8,311 nt of DNA from an uncultured Bacteriovorax sp. (GCA_946482295.1 CAMLRB010000158.1:1-8311); one strand, 5' to 3'; counted from the stretch's first letter, positions 1 to 6,485 are shown. Notes: a model not told the origin generated them from the sequence alone. Program-made: numbers and translations.

Positions 1-1
1 T

Positions 2-370
2 TATATGAATATTCAACCTTACTACGTTTATATTCATGATATGGTTCCAGGTTGCGAACACTTCAGAACAACAATTGCAGAAAGTGAAGCACTGGAAAAA
101 GCAATGCGTGGAACGACGGCCGGATTCAACACGCCAACATTTGTGTGTGATGCTCCAGGGGGCGGTGGAAAACGTCACGTGGCCTCATATGAATACTACG
201 ACCGTGAAAATGGTATTTCTGTTTGGACAGCACCAAATGTCAAGCCGGGTGAAGTTTTCTTTTACTTCGACCCAATCAGAAAACTCTCTAAAGAGGCCCA
301 AGCTCGCTGGGCAGATAAAGCAACGAGAGAGGCCATGATTGCAGACGCTCGTAAAAAGGCCGGATTCTAA
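2..370 (+). CDS. kamA: Lysine 2,3-aminomutase, C-terminal part (5' truncated by window edge)
   Basis: This is the C-terminal portion of a radical-SAM, PLP-dependent lysine 2,3-aminomutase, which converts L-alpha-lysine to L-beta-lysine. The frame is open to the window edge, so the Met at base 5 is probably internal and the CxxxCxxC cluster domain lies outside. Counting from that Met, residues 49-56 form the DAPGGGGK signature. In the Clostridium subterminale enzyme the Lys of this motif (K337) binds PLP and the Asp (D330) contacts the substrate amino group. A second Asp at residue 12, in IHD after PYYVY, lies 37 residues earlier, the same spacing as D293/D330. The GGGGK motif favours the KamA/AblA type over EpmB, which as I recall lacks it. 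The tail after the motif diverges from what I remember of clostridial KamA. The gene ends in TAA just before a hairpin terminator. Confidence 0.88.
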   Translation, partial: YMNIQPYYVYIHDMVPGCEHFRTTIAESEALEKAMRGTTAGFNTPTFVCDAPGGGGKRHVASYEYYDRENGISVWTAPNVKPGEVFFYFDPIRKLSKEAQARWADKATREAMIADARKKAGF

Positions 371-391
371 TCATTTTCTTCTTTGGTATTC

Positions 392-432
392 TTCGGGGTT
401 TTCAATAAGAAAGCCCCGAATCGTTCGATTTT
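392..432 (+). terminator. Rho-independent-like terminator after kamA
   Basis: A 12-bp stem (392-403 with 409-420, one G-T position, GGGG/CCCC core) closes a 5-base AATAA loop and lies 21 bp after the kamA stop. The T-tract is weak: the first T run (429-432) starts eight bases after the stem. The hairpin is clear but termination strength is uncertain. Confidence 0.7.
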
Positions 433-487
433 ACCGAACTATTTCTTCAGTATATTATCATTTTTAAAATTTCATTTTTTGATACCC

Positions 488-517
488 TTTACATGGATGA
501 ATTTAACTACATCTTAT
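488..517 (+). promoter_or_regulatory. Candidate sigma70-like promoter of htpX
   Basis: TTTACA at 488-493 matches the -35 consensus at 5 of 6 positions. It is followed after 18 bp by TCTTAT at 512-517, a 4 of 6 match to the -10. The predicted start near 524 gives a leader of about 30 bases before the ATG at 556. This would place the ATG at 493 inside the promoter, upstream of the transcript. Confidence 0.4.
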
Positions 518-540
518 GGGTACAACAATTTAATGTTCTA

Positions 541-545
541 AGGAG
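541..545 (+). promoter_or_regulatory. Ribosome binding site deciding the htpX start
   Basis: AGGAG lies 10 bases before the ATG at 556. The in-frame ATG at 493 has no comparable purine-rich site, so 556 is the preferred start. Confidence 0.7.
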
Positions 546-555
546 AACAAAAACT

Positions 556-1452
556 ATGCTCAAGCGTATTATGATTTTCTTTGCAGTTTCACTGCTTATC
601 TCGATAACGGTGTCGATGCTTATGTCTTTATTGGGCGTTGGCCATTACATCGCTGGTGGTGCCCTTCAATACGGCAACCTTATGGTTCTGTGTTTACTGT
701 GGGGTATGATTGGTTCTGGTGTATCTCTGATGCTTTCAAAGATGATGGCCAAGTGGTTTATGGGCGTTCAGATTATCACTGAACAGGGTCCACACGCTGA
801 ACTCGTTCGTACAGTTCACAGACTCGCTCGCAGAGCAGGTCTTTCCAAAATGCCTGAAGTGGGAATTTATCAGTCTCCAGACGTCAATGCGTTTGCAACA
901 GGACCGTCTCGTAATAACTCCCTAGTAGCAGTTTCAACAGGTCTTCTCTCACGCATGGATGACGCTGAAGTTGAAGGGGTTCTCGCTCACGAAGTGGCCC
1001 ACATCGCTAATGGTGACATGGTGACGATGGCGCTTGTTCAGGGTGTAGTGAACGCTTTCGTTATGTTCTTTGCTCGAGTTGCGGCGTTTGCCATTACTCA
1101 GGCCATGAGAAAAGACGATGATGATGCTCCAGTGAGTCCATTCGTGACATCGATGATCGTTTTCGTTTTAGACATCGTGTTTGGTATTTTGGCCGCACCA
1201 ATAGTTGCGTGGTTTTCTCGTTACAGAGAGTATCGTGCGGACAAAGGGGGAGCGGATTTAGCTGGACGAGAAAAAATGATCGCAGCTCTTCAGAGTCTAC
1301 AACGCGCTTATCCTCAGTTGGCAGAAAGTACAGCGGAAACAAATCCAAATTTCCGCTCAATGCAGATTTCAAGTAAAGGATCGGTGATGGCGCTCTTTTC
1401 TTCGCACCCACCGCTTGAAGAGCGTATTGCTGCTCTTAAACGTGCTATCTAA
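556..1452 (+). CDS. htpX: HtpX-type M48 family membrane zinc metalloprotease
   Basis: This is an inner-membrane endopeptidase of the M48B family, a quality-control protease for damaged membrane proteins that overlaps in role with FtsH in well-studied bacteria. The predicted protein is 298 residues, the usual length for the family. Two hydrophobic segments lie near residues 5-28 and 39-64. The zinc motif HEVAH is at 145-149, followed by NGD at 152-154. Two further hydrophobic stretches lie at about 155-182 and 198-220, and the third zinc ligand is the Glu of EYRAD at 225-229. The C-terminal SSHPPLEERI at 282-291 is typical of the family. I chose the ATG at 556 because it has a good Shine-Dalgarno and places the first membrane helix at the N terminus, as in other HtpX proteins. 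The alternative ATG at 493 would add 21 polar residues. Its TAA overlaps the stop of the convergent oxidoreductase gene. Confidence 0.95.
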   Translation: MLKRIMIFFAVSLLISITVSMLMSLLGVGHYIAGGALQYGNLMVLCLLWGMIGSGVSLMLSKMMAKWFMGVQIITEQGPHAELVRTVHRLARRAGLSKMPEVGIYQSPDVNAFATGPSRNNSLVAVSTGLLSRMDDAEVEGVLAHEVAHIANGDMVTMALVQGVVNAFVMFFARVAAFAITQAMRKDDDDAPVSPFVTSMIVFVLDIVFGILAAPIVAWFSRYREYRADKGGADLAGREKMIAALQSLQRAYPQLAESTAETNPNFRSMQISSKGSVMALFSSHPPLEERIAALKRAI

Positions 1453-2417
1453 TTAAGTGTTGAAGGAAGTCTGCGGAGAGTTTGTTCATAACCTGAAACG
1501 AGCTCTTCCATGACTTCCTTTACTGATTTAATGTCTTTGATTTGAGAAACAACCTGACCTACTTCTAATTCACCTTCGGCAATATCTCCTTCCAACATTC
1601 CTTTTTTAGCGCGGCCTTTACCAAGATGTTCAATTAATTTTTGTTTGAGTTCCTCACCAGAATATTTCTGTTCAAGCAACAGGACTTCTTCAGCAAATTT
1701 ATTCATAAGTAAACGAACGGGAACGACACTTTTCATCGTGAGTTTAGTTGAACCTGATGAAGCATGAAGGGCATACTTTTTAAACGCCTCATGTGCGCTA
1801 GATTCTCGAGTCATCATAAAACGTGTACCAAGTTGAACACCATCGGCCCCAAGGGCCAGGGCAGCAGCAATAGACTCTCCAGACGCAATTCCTCCAGCGG
1901 CAATGATTGGAATTTTAACAGCACGTCTGACTTCTGGAATCAGGGCCATCGTCGTAATTTCATCGCGACCATTGTGACCTCCGGCCTCAAATCCTTCTGC
2001 AACAACGGCATCCACTCCAGCATCTTCACATTTTTTAGCAAGTTCAGGAGAGGACGTCACATGAACAACGACGCATCCATGATCTTTTAAAAATTTGGTA
2101 TATGTTTTTGGAGATCCCGCAGACGTAAAAAAAATACGAATGCCACAATCAAGTGCGGTTTGAATTTGTTCCTGGGCCTTCTCATAAAGAAGAGGAACAT
2201 TTACGCCGAGAGGTTTTGTTGTGAGCGATTGGGCCTTCAAAAGATGCTCGCGCAATAAATCTGGCTTCATTGAGCCTGCGCCAACGAGACCAAGACCACC
2301 GTTTTCTGAAACGGCCGCTGCGAGTTTTCCACCAGACACCCAGACCATTCCACCTTGGATGATTGGGTAATTAATATTAAATAGAGTTGAGATGGGATTT
2401 GACTTCGGATTTTTCAT
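1449..2417 (-). CDS. Nitronate monooxygenase / FabK-like FMN-dependent oxidoreductase
   Basis: This 322-residue TIM-barrel flavoprotein belongs to the 2-nitropropane dioxygenase family, which includes nitronate monooxygenases and the enoyl-ACP reductase FabK. Visible signatures are YPIIQGGM at 17-24, GGLG at 40-43, and EGFEAGGH at 141-148, whose His corresponds to the active-site His of FabK. AAGGIASG at 173-180 and GVQLGTRF at 193-200 form the phosphate-binding region for FMN. The overall layout, including the late VGQVV segment at 286-290, is close to Streptococcus pneumoniae FabK as I recall it, but the sequence cannot decide between nitronate oxidation and fatty-acid enoyl reduction. The ATG is the only sensible start: an in-frame stop lies four codons upstream. 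It begins 12 bp after the histidine kinase stop, with a weak GGGTGG directly before the ATG, so translation may be coupled. The product is probably cytoplasmic. Confidence 0.85.
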   Translation of the reverse strand: MKNPKSNPISTLFNINYPIIQGGMVWVSGGKLAAAVSENGGLGLVGAGSMKPDLLREHLLKAQSLTTKPLGVNVPLLYEKAQEQIQTALDCGIRIFFTSAGSPKTYTKFLKDHGCVVVHVTSSPELAKKCEDAGVDAVVAEGFEAGGHNGRDEITTMALIPEVRRAVKIPIIAAGGIASGESIAAALALGADGVQLGTRFMMTRESSAHEAFKKYALHASSGSTKLTMKSVVPVRLLMNKFAEEVLLLEQKYSGEELKQKLIEHLGKGRAKKGMLEGDIAEGELEVGQVVSQIKDIKSVKEVMEELVSGYEQTLRRLPSTLN

Positions 2418-2429
2418 CCACCCATGTTA

Positions 2430-3077
2430 TTACGAGCGAAGCGGTCGATCAACCAAAGTCAGAGGGAAGAACAGACGCACAATCATGCCTGAACCATCCA
2501 TTCTAGGCAGCCATTCAACTCTACCGCCGACCTTTGACATGTTCTCCAGCATAATCTTTTTTCCAAGACCATGAGGGATACTCGTCTGATCTCGTAAATG
2601 ATCAGGTGTTTGAAGTTGAATAGGAGAGACGCCACTTCCATCGTCAACAAGCTCAACGATGCAGGTGCGATCACCTTCAAACATACGGACGTAAATTTTA
2701 GTGGAATTTGCCTTGATTGAATTATCAATGGCGTTTTCTAAAACTTGCACGAGAAGATTAATATTAACACTCACCAAAGCTTTTGTTTCCAAGCGAGATT
2801 GGGATACATGATTTTTGATTTCGATGGGGAAAGAAAGCGTAAGAGCATCTACAAGAAGTTCAACTTGCGAGAGGAATTCATTTGTTTCAACGGTTAGACC
2901 CATCATATCTTTATGCTGAGTGTACTCCTCGTAGGCTTCGTTGATGAGGTCATTGATGCGAATGAGATTCGTTTTAATAGAGACGAATTCTTCATCGTTA
3001 TATTTTTTGGCCAAGCGAGAAGTGTGGCCAGAGATCACAGTTAACTTGTTGCGAATGTCGTGTAAGTAGCTCAACAT
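2430..3077 (-). CDS. Small soluble sensor histidine kinase without input domain
   Basis: This 215-residue protein consists almost only of a histidine-kinase core. The H-box HDIRNKL at residues 6-12 carries the likely phospho-acceptor His6 and starts almost at the N terminus. The dimerisation helices run to about residue 60. The ATPase domain shows an N-box ENAIDNS at 114-120, a G1 box DDGSG at 145-149 and a G2 box HGLGKK at 169-174. No membrane segment, PAS, GAF or receiver domain is present, so it must receive its signal through a partner protein or act on one. No response regulator gene lies beside it in the window. AAGGA nine bases before the ATG supports this start, and a promoter with dyad symmetry lies upstream. 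The following gene, an FMN oxidoreductase, is 12 bp downstream in a probable operon. The kinase assignment is firm; the partner is unknown. Confidence 0.85.
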   Translation of the reverse strand: MLSYLHDIRNKLTVISGHTSRLAKKYNDEEFVSIKTNLIRINDLINEAYEEYTQHKDMMGLTVETNEFLSQVELLVDALTLSFPIEIKNHVSQSRLETKALVSVNINLLVQVLENAIDNSIKANSTKIYVRMFEGDRTCIVELVDDGSGVSPIQLQTPDHLRDQTSIPHGLGKKIMLENMSKVGGRVEWLPRMDGSGMIVRLFFPLTLVDRPLRS

Positions 3078-3110
3078 AGATGTTATTCCTTGGGTGTAAT
3101 GACGCTAATA

Positions 3111-3139
3111 GATATAGTATTCAATTCGGAATACGTCAA
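3111..3139 (-). promoter_or_regulatory. Sigma70-like promoter of the histidine kinase operon
   Basis: Read on the minus strand, TTGACG (3134-3139, 5 of 6 to the -35) is followed after exactly 17 bp by TATATC (3111-3116, 4 of 6 to the -10). The predicted start near 3104 leaves a 27-base leader with AAGGA before the ATG. The spacer contains a perfect dyad, described separately. Confidence 0.6.
3117..3134. promoter_or_regulatory. Dyad in the promoter spacer, possible operator
   Basis: GTATTC (3117-3122) and GAATAC (3129-3134) form a perfect 6-bp inverted repeat around six bases (AATTCG). The dyad fits between the -10 and -35 hexamers, touching the first base of the -35. This is a position where a dimeric regulator would control the promoter. 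The binding protein is unknown. Confidence 0.4.
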
Positions 3140-3162
3140 GACACCCTTAGAATTTTACTTAC

Positions 3163-3969
3163 TTATTTGAGATTGAGAAGCACCCCAGTAGAACTTTTTG
3201 TCCCTTTGACCAAGAATTTTGCCCAGCCTAAAACATTATTTGGATCTTTCATCTCATCTAAATAGGTTTTAGCGAAAGCGTCGTAATCAGCAAGTGAAGC
3301 AAAATATTTTCCTAAATGGGCGCGGGCCTGCTCCAAACGCATGCGAGAATTGTGTATTTCCATTTCTAATCGCTCACCTTGAAAATAAAGTTTCTCCGCT
3401 TCCCATTGGACATTCTTAAATCCAATTTGCGAAAGATATTGAGGAAGCTTGCGACCGATTTCGAAATCTTGTGGAAGTTTTGCTTTTAAATTTTGGAGAG
3501 TGTTGTTGAAAGATTCATTCTTTGTATAAAAATCAAAAAAGATGTCGTCGAAATTCACAATGGCGATGGAGCCATTTACTTTCAACACACGATGAAGCTC
3601 ATTTAAAATTTCTTTGGCATTGGTTACGTGTTCAAAAATATATCGACAAACGATGCGATCAAAAGTGTTATTTTCAAAACCGGTGTTGTCGAGAGAGCGT
3701 GTATGGAATTTAACATCAGAAAATGTTTTAAAACGTTCACTGGCCTCTTTGATTCGCTCTTCGCTGAAATCAACACCATTAATTTTAGTGACTCCGTATT
3801 GAAGGAGTGCCTCAATTACGTTGCCATTTCCGCAACCAGCATCCAGAAAATGTTGGTCTTTTTGAGGTGAGATAAAGCGCATTTCTTTAGCTAAACTGTA
3901 GACATCTATCTTATTTTGATAGTTTAGACGGTCGTTTTCTTGGGGGCTATCAATTAGGTAATTTTTCAA
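3163..3969 (-). CDS. Class I SAM-dependent methyltransferase
   Basis: This 268-residue protein has a Rossmann-type methyltransferase domain. Motif I is FLDAGCGNGN at residues 41-50, the acidic motif GVDFSEE at 65-71 should contact the SAM ribose, and RSLDNTGF at 91-98 lies near the adenine site. CRYIFEHV at 108-115 and ELHRVLKVNGSIAI at 124-137 match the post-I region of Methyltransf_11/25 proteins. Residues about 140-268 form a less familiar, charged C-terminal part that may recognise the substrate, which I cannot name. The start codon is TTG (3967-3969), supported by GAGG six bases upstream; the first in-frame ATG, at codon 30, would remove the segment before motif I. The gene is divergent from the putative acyltransferase gene, and its stop lies 85 bp from the kinase start. 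It is probably cytoplasmic. Confidence 0.85.
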   Translation of the reverse strand: MKNYLIDSPQENDRLNYQNKIDVYSLAKEMRFISPQKDQHFLDAGCGNGNVIEALLQYGVTKINGVDFSEERIKEASERFKTFSDVKFHTRSLDNTGFENNTFDRIVCRYIFEHVTNAKEILNELHRVLKVNGSIAIVNFDDIFFDFYTKNESFNNTLQNLKAKLPQDFEIGRKLPQYLSQIGFKNVQWEAEKLYFQGERLEMEIHNSRMRLEQARAHLGKYFASLADYDAFAKTYLDEMKDPNNVLGWAKFLVKGTKSSTGVLLNLK

Positions 3970-3975
3970 TTCAAA

Positions 3976-3979
3976 CCTC
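3976..3979 (-). promoter_or_regulatory. Ribosome binding site supporting the TTG start of the methyltransferase
   Basis: Minus-strand GAGG lies six bases before the TTG at 3967-3969. No ATG exists nearby in the frame, so this site decides the unusual start. Confidence 0.6.
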
Positions 3980-3982
3980 GTT

Positions 3983-3988
3983 TATAAT
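3983..3988 (+). promoter_or_regulatory. Candidate -10 element for the putative acyltransferase gene
   Basis: A perfect TATAAT lies in the short divergent intergenic region, 50 bp before the ATG at 4039. It predicts a start near 3995 and a leader of about 44 bases. The matching -35 region (about 3959-3965, AT-rich) is poor, so the promoter may be weak or need an activator. Confidence 0.35.
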
Positions 3989-4028
3989 CTGTCTACCAAA
4001 CTCACTATTTCTATCGGAATGAAGCCTT

Positions 4029-4034
4029 GGGAGG
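4029..4034 (+). promoter_or_regulatory. Ribosome binding site deciding the start at 4039
   Basis: GGGAGG ends four bases before the ATG at 4039. An in-frame TTG at 4027 overlaps this site and has no ribosome binding site of its own, so ATG 4039 is preferred. Confidence 0.65.
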
Positions 4035-4038
4035 TTTA

Positions 4039-4788
4039 ATGATTTTTGATCTAAAGAGGTACCAGCTCGTTGTGATTGATTATCCCGTGTATGCCTTAGA
4101 TGATGCTTTTACTCAGTCTCTTTTAGGTAAGGCCCTCAAGCTAAAAATTGAAGGTTATAATAGCACTTATACCGAGCGGGTGTTTCCTTTTGACAAGGCG
4201 GATTTTTTTGGGACCCATCTTATTTTTTGTGAAGAAGTCGATGGAGAGCTTATTCCGATCTTTTTTTATAAATCTGCTCCATATGATCGCTGTCTCAAGC
4301 ATAACTTCGAATTTCCGGCCTACACGTGTGTGAAGACAGATGGACACCCTTCATTAGTCTCCGACATTTCTAAACTCATCGAGCAGGTCAACAAACCAGA
4401 GCTCATTTCATTTGATTCTTCCTGGGCCCAGAATATTAATTATCGCTTCTCTGGTGACAATGGTCTTAAAGAACGTCTACGTGAAATTATGATGATGGTG
4501 ATAGTTATGCATCACCAGGAATTTAAACTTCCTCACATGCTTTGTACGGGAGTCGTGAAGGTAAAAACGGATCAATTCTTCTTACGAATTGGAATGCAGA
4601 AACTCAACGAGCACGCTCATCACAACGAATATTTTATGGATGGCACTGAGATGGTTATTTTCTACGCGAACTCTTTTAGTGAAGAGGCCATGCAAAACGC
4701 TGAAAAGCATAAAAATTTGTGGAATAAAAAACTAGTGGTTGATGGGCTTAAAATCAAGGACATTGCCAGCAGGAAACGGGCCGCTTAA
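4039..4788 (+). CDS. Uncharacterised protein, possible GNAT-fold acyltransferase (LuxI/FeeM-like outline)
   Basis: I do not recognise this 249-residue protein with certainty. No signal peptide or membrane helix is visible. Its outline resembles GNAT-fold synthases such as acyl-homoserine-lactone synthases and N-acyl amino acid synthases (FeeM type). A helix rich in Leu and Lys with YNSTY lies near residues 28-44. FDKADFFGTHLIF at 51-63 precedes a dG-turn (VDGELIPIFF, 67-76), recalling the D..D....H......dG..vg..R pattern. PELISFD at 120-126 recalls the E-[LI]-S-R strand, and an alpha helix at about 143-160 leads to FFLRIGMQKL at 180-189, like the F.r.Gf..l segment near the end of GNAT domains. 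The conserved Arg after the dG turn is not evident. A basic tail (SRKRAA) ends the protein. The last 57 bp overlap the convergent XRE-like gene. Confidence 0.6.
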   Translation: MIFDLKRYQLVVIDYPVYALDDAFTQSLLGKALKLKIEGYNSTYTERVFPFDKADFFGTHLIFCEEVDGELIPIFFYKSAPYDRCLKHNFEFPAYTCVKTDGHPSLVSDISKLIEQVNKPELISFDSSWAQNINYRFSGDNGLKERLREIMMMVIVMHHQEFKLPHMLCTGVVKVKTDQFFLRIGMQKLNEHAHHNEYFMDGTEMVIFYANSFSEEAMQNAEKHKNLWNKKLVVDGLKIKDIASRKRAA

Positions 4789-5649
4789 CTTTTTAAAAGG
4801 GGCAAGGTCGAGAAGATATGTATTGGAAGCGTCTCCAGCGTAGACTGAAGTCAATTTTTCCATGCGACCGTAACGACGGTACTTGAAATAAGTCATCGAA
4901 GAAATACAACCCATCTTCGTAAGACAGACTTCTTCGTTTCCAAATTCTTCCGGCCTCACTTTTAATTCATCGAGAACTTCCTTGCGAGGGGAGCCTTCGA
5001 TAATGGCAAAGTCATTTACGATATCTGTAATACGATAATCGCAATTTTTATCAAAGATCTGAGTGCACTCAGCAAAAAATGCATCTAAGACACCATAGAT
5101 GTCTTTATGGTCTGACAACTTGTCTTTTAAAATATCAATCGTAAAAGGAGTTTGCTGTCCCATCGCGATGAATTCTTTTTCTGTAAACTGATAAGTTTCG
5201 GCCAAGTATTTTACAACATCACTAATGAGGTGAATGTTGGCCCTGTTTGAAACATCACCTAAATACTCTTCTGAAAGTTGAAACTTACGAATGAGATTAA
5301 GTTTTGCTCGTCTTCCGCGCGTTTTTTCGAGGTAATTAATAATATTCTTAGTCGGTGCAAGCTTACTATAGGCCGCAGTCGTATATCGATCGGGAAGAGG
5401 CTTTTCGAATTGTTCGCCACCAGTAAAGTTCAGCTCAAAATTCGGAGTAAGAAGATCAGCAAAGTGGAAATTACATTTTTCAGCGAGTTCATAGACCACC
5501 GCTGTAGGAAGAAAGGCAAGATTTTCACGACATTTTTTGTATTGGCCGAAGCTCACGCCGATATATTTAGCGAAAGCTTCGTCCGATAAGTTTAACTTAT
5601 CTTTTATATGATCGAGATTAAACCAAAAGAGTTGCCTCTCATTGGGCAT
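4732..5649 (-). CDS. XRE-like HTH regulator B with large uncharacterised C-terminal region
   Basis: The protein has 305 residues from the ATG at 5649. Residues about 8-66 look like a divergent Cro/CI-type helix-turn-helix (LSDEAFAKYIGVSFGQYKKC at 21-40), lacking the usual Gln at the start of helix 2. The remaining 240 residues match no domain I know. The middle (about 98-170) and the part with DAFFAECTQIFDKNCDYRI at 189-207 align by eye with regulator A, the gene just upstream, suggesting tandem paralogues. It could be a DNA-binding sensor whose C-terminal region receives a ligand or partner. Start choice is uncertain: ATG 5649 has AGG six bases upstream and overlaps regulator A by 11 bp, while ATG 5670 adds seven residues, overlaps by 32 bp and has no visible ribosome binding site. 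It is the last gene of a three-gene operon, and its 3' end overlaps the convergent gene. Confidence 0.75.
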   Translation of the reverse strand: MPNERQLFWFNLDHIKDKLNLSDEAFAKYIGVSFGQYKKCRENLAFLPTAVVYELAEKCNFHFADLLTPNFELNFTGGEQFEKPLPDRYTTAAYSKLAPTKNIINYLEKTRGRRAKLNLIRKFQLSEEYLGDVSNRANIHLISDVVKYLAETYQFTEKEFIAMGQQTPFTIDILKDKLSDHKDIYGVLDAFFAECTQIFDKNCDYRITDIVNDFAIIEGSPRKEVLDELKVRPEEFGNEEVCLTKMGCISSMTYFKYRRYGRMEKLTSVYAGDASNTYLLDLAPFKKLSGPFPAGNVLDFKPINH

Positions 5650-6475
5650 ACTGGACCTGCCATTGCTCATTATGCTTAGTTTCGTGAATCGATGGTAATG
5701 ACCCTTTCAGGTTATGAGTCGATTTCATGACGTGGTACGGGTAAAGCATATTGTAGTTTAAAATAAGGTCCGCTTTTTTCATTGACTGAAGAGGTGCAGA
5801 TACGTCCGAGTTCAAGGTAATGAAGTACTCACCTTTGTGATCGCCCATGCGGTATTCGAACATATTGTCTTTTTCGCTATTGATGATGCTGAAGAAGTCT
5901 TCGTTCGTTCCCGATTGCAGCAGATTATCCATGTGGCGTCCAAGTGCACAGTTGAAATTAAGATCAAGAAGAGCAAGAGACTTTTCATTGATTTTGATTT
6001 CGTCTAATACCGCAAAGAATGCATCGAGGAAGTCGGCCGGTAACGGGTGATTGAGAATATAGAAAATCTCTTTTGAGATTTTGTTGTCTTTTAAGAATGT
6101 ATCCAAAGTTTTCGGATGATTCTTAACTAAGTAGTCAAAGAGTGGTCTGATCTTTTGAACTGTAAAAATAAATGGACCATCTTTGAAGTTAAATCGTGGT
6201 GCGAGGATAGATCCTTCATTTTTTAGAACTTTAAAAGCACTGTCATTGAATTCTACACCAGCATAAGTAAAGCAGTATGGATCAAGAATATTAAAGGCCT
6301 TTAAGAATCTAAACCATAAACCTAATTCAGGACTCATGAGGGCCGATTCAATTTTAGAGATCGTTCCTTGAGTCACTCCTAGAATGGCCGAAAACTCCGT
6401 TTGATGAAGTTTGTGAAATTTTCGCGTTGATTTGAAAAGTGCCGCGATGTTTAGTGTCGCATCTTTTGTGATCAT
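5639..6475 (-). CDS. XRE-family HTH regulator A with uncharacterised C-terminal region
   Basis: This 278-residue protein begins with a canonical Cro/CI (HTH_3) domain at about residues 12-63. HQTEFSAILGVTQGTISKIE at 24-43 has the expected Gln, the GVTQGTIS recognition turn and the KIE end. Residues 64-278 form a large domain I cannot name, predicted mixed alpha/beta, with a segment EDFFSIINSEKDNMFEYRM (192-210) resembling the FF...YRI region of regulator B. No receiver, membrane or peptidase motif is visible. AAGGA four bases before the ATG at 6475 supports the start, and only 10 bp separate it from the hydrolase stop, so the two are almost certainly cotranscribed. Its last codons overlap the start of regulator B. 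The DNA-binding role is well supported; targets and ligand are unknown. Autoregulation of the operon is plausible. Confidence 0.85.
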   Translation of the reverse strand: MITKDATLNIAALFKSTRKFHKLHQTEFSAILGVTQGTISKIESALMSPELGLWFRFLKAFNILDPYCFTYAGVEFNDSAFKVLKNEGSILAPRFNFKDGPFIFTVQKIRPLFDYLVKNHPKTLDTFLKDNKISKEIFYILNHPLPADFLDAFFAVLDEIKINEKSLALLDLNFNCALGRHMDNLLQSGTNEDFFSIINSEKDNMFEYRMGDHKGEYFITLNSDVSAPLQSMKKADLILNYNMLYPYHVMKSTHNLKGSLPSIHETKHNEQWQVQYAQ

Positions 6476-6485
6476 AGATTCCTTT

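Larger units (their letters stand above)
3092..3146. repeat. 13-bp imperfect inverted repeat across the kinase promoter
   Basis: The arm at 3092-3104 (GGGTGTAATGACG) is complementary at 11 of 13 positions to the arm at 3134-3146 (CGTCAAGACACCC). The arms are separated by 29 bp, with centres 42 bp apart, about four helical turns. One arm covers the -35 box and the other ends at the predicted transcription start. It could be a pair of regulator half-sites, or a hairpin in read-through transcripts from the methyltransferase gene. Confidence 0.5.

Noticed and set aside
483..522. TACCC/GGGTA inverted repeat around the htpX promoter as an operator
   Set aside because: Five matching bases 30 bp apart are expected by chance and no extension of the match is seen.
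493..555. Upstream ATG giving a 21-residue N-terminal extension of HtpX
   Set aside because: It has no ribosome binding site, lies inside the predicted promoter, and the extra residues are polar and unlike the family, whereas ATG 556 has AGGAG and begins directly before the first membrane helix.
1094..1411. Open frames on the strand opposite htpX and similar antisense frames elsewhere
   Set aside because: They lie wholly inside well-supported genes, encode low-complexity or implausible compositions, and lack ribosome binding sites, so they are shadows of the true frames.
4735..4775. Possible minus-strand terminator near the end of regulator B (weak stem followed by a T run)
   Set aside because: The stem is about 5 bp around a 9-base loop, the T run is seven bases away, and the segment is coding on both strands.
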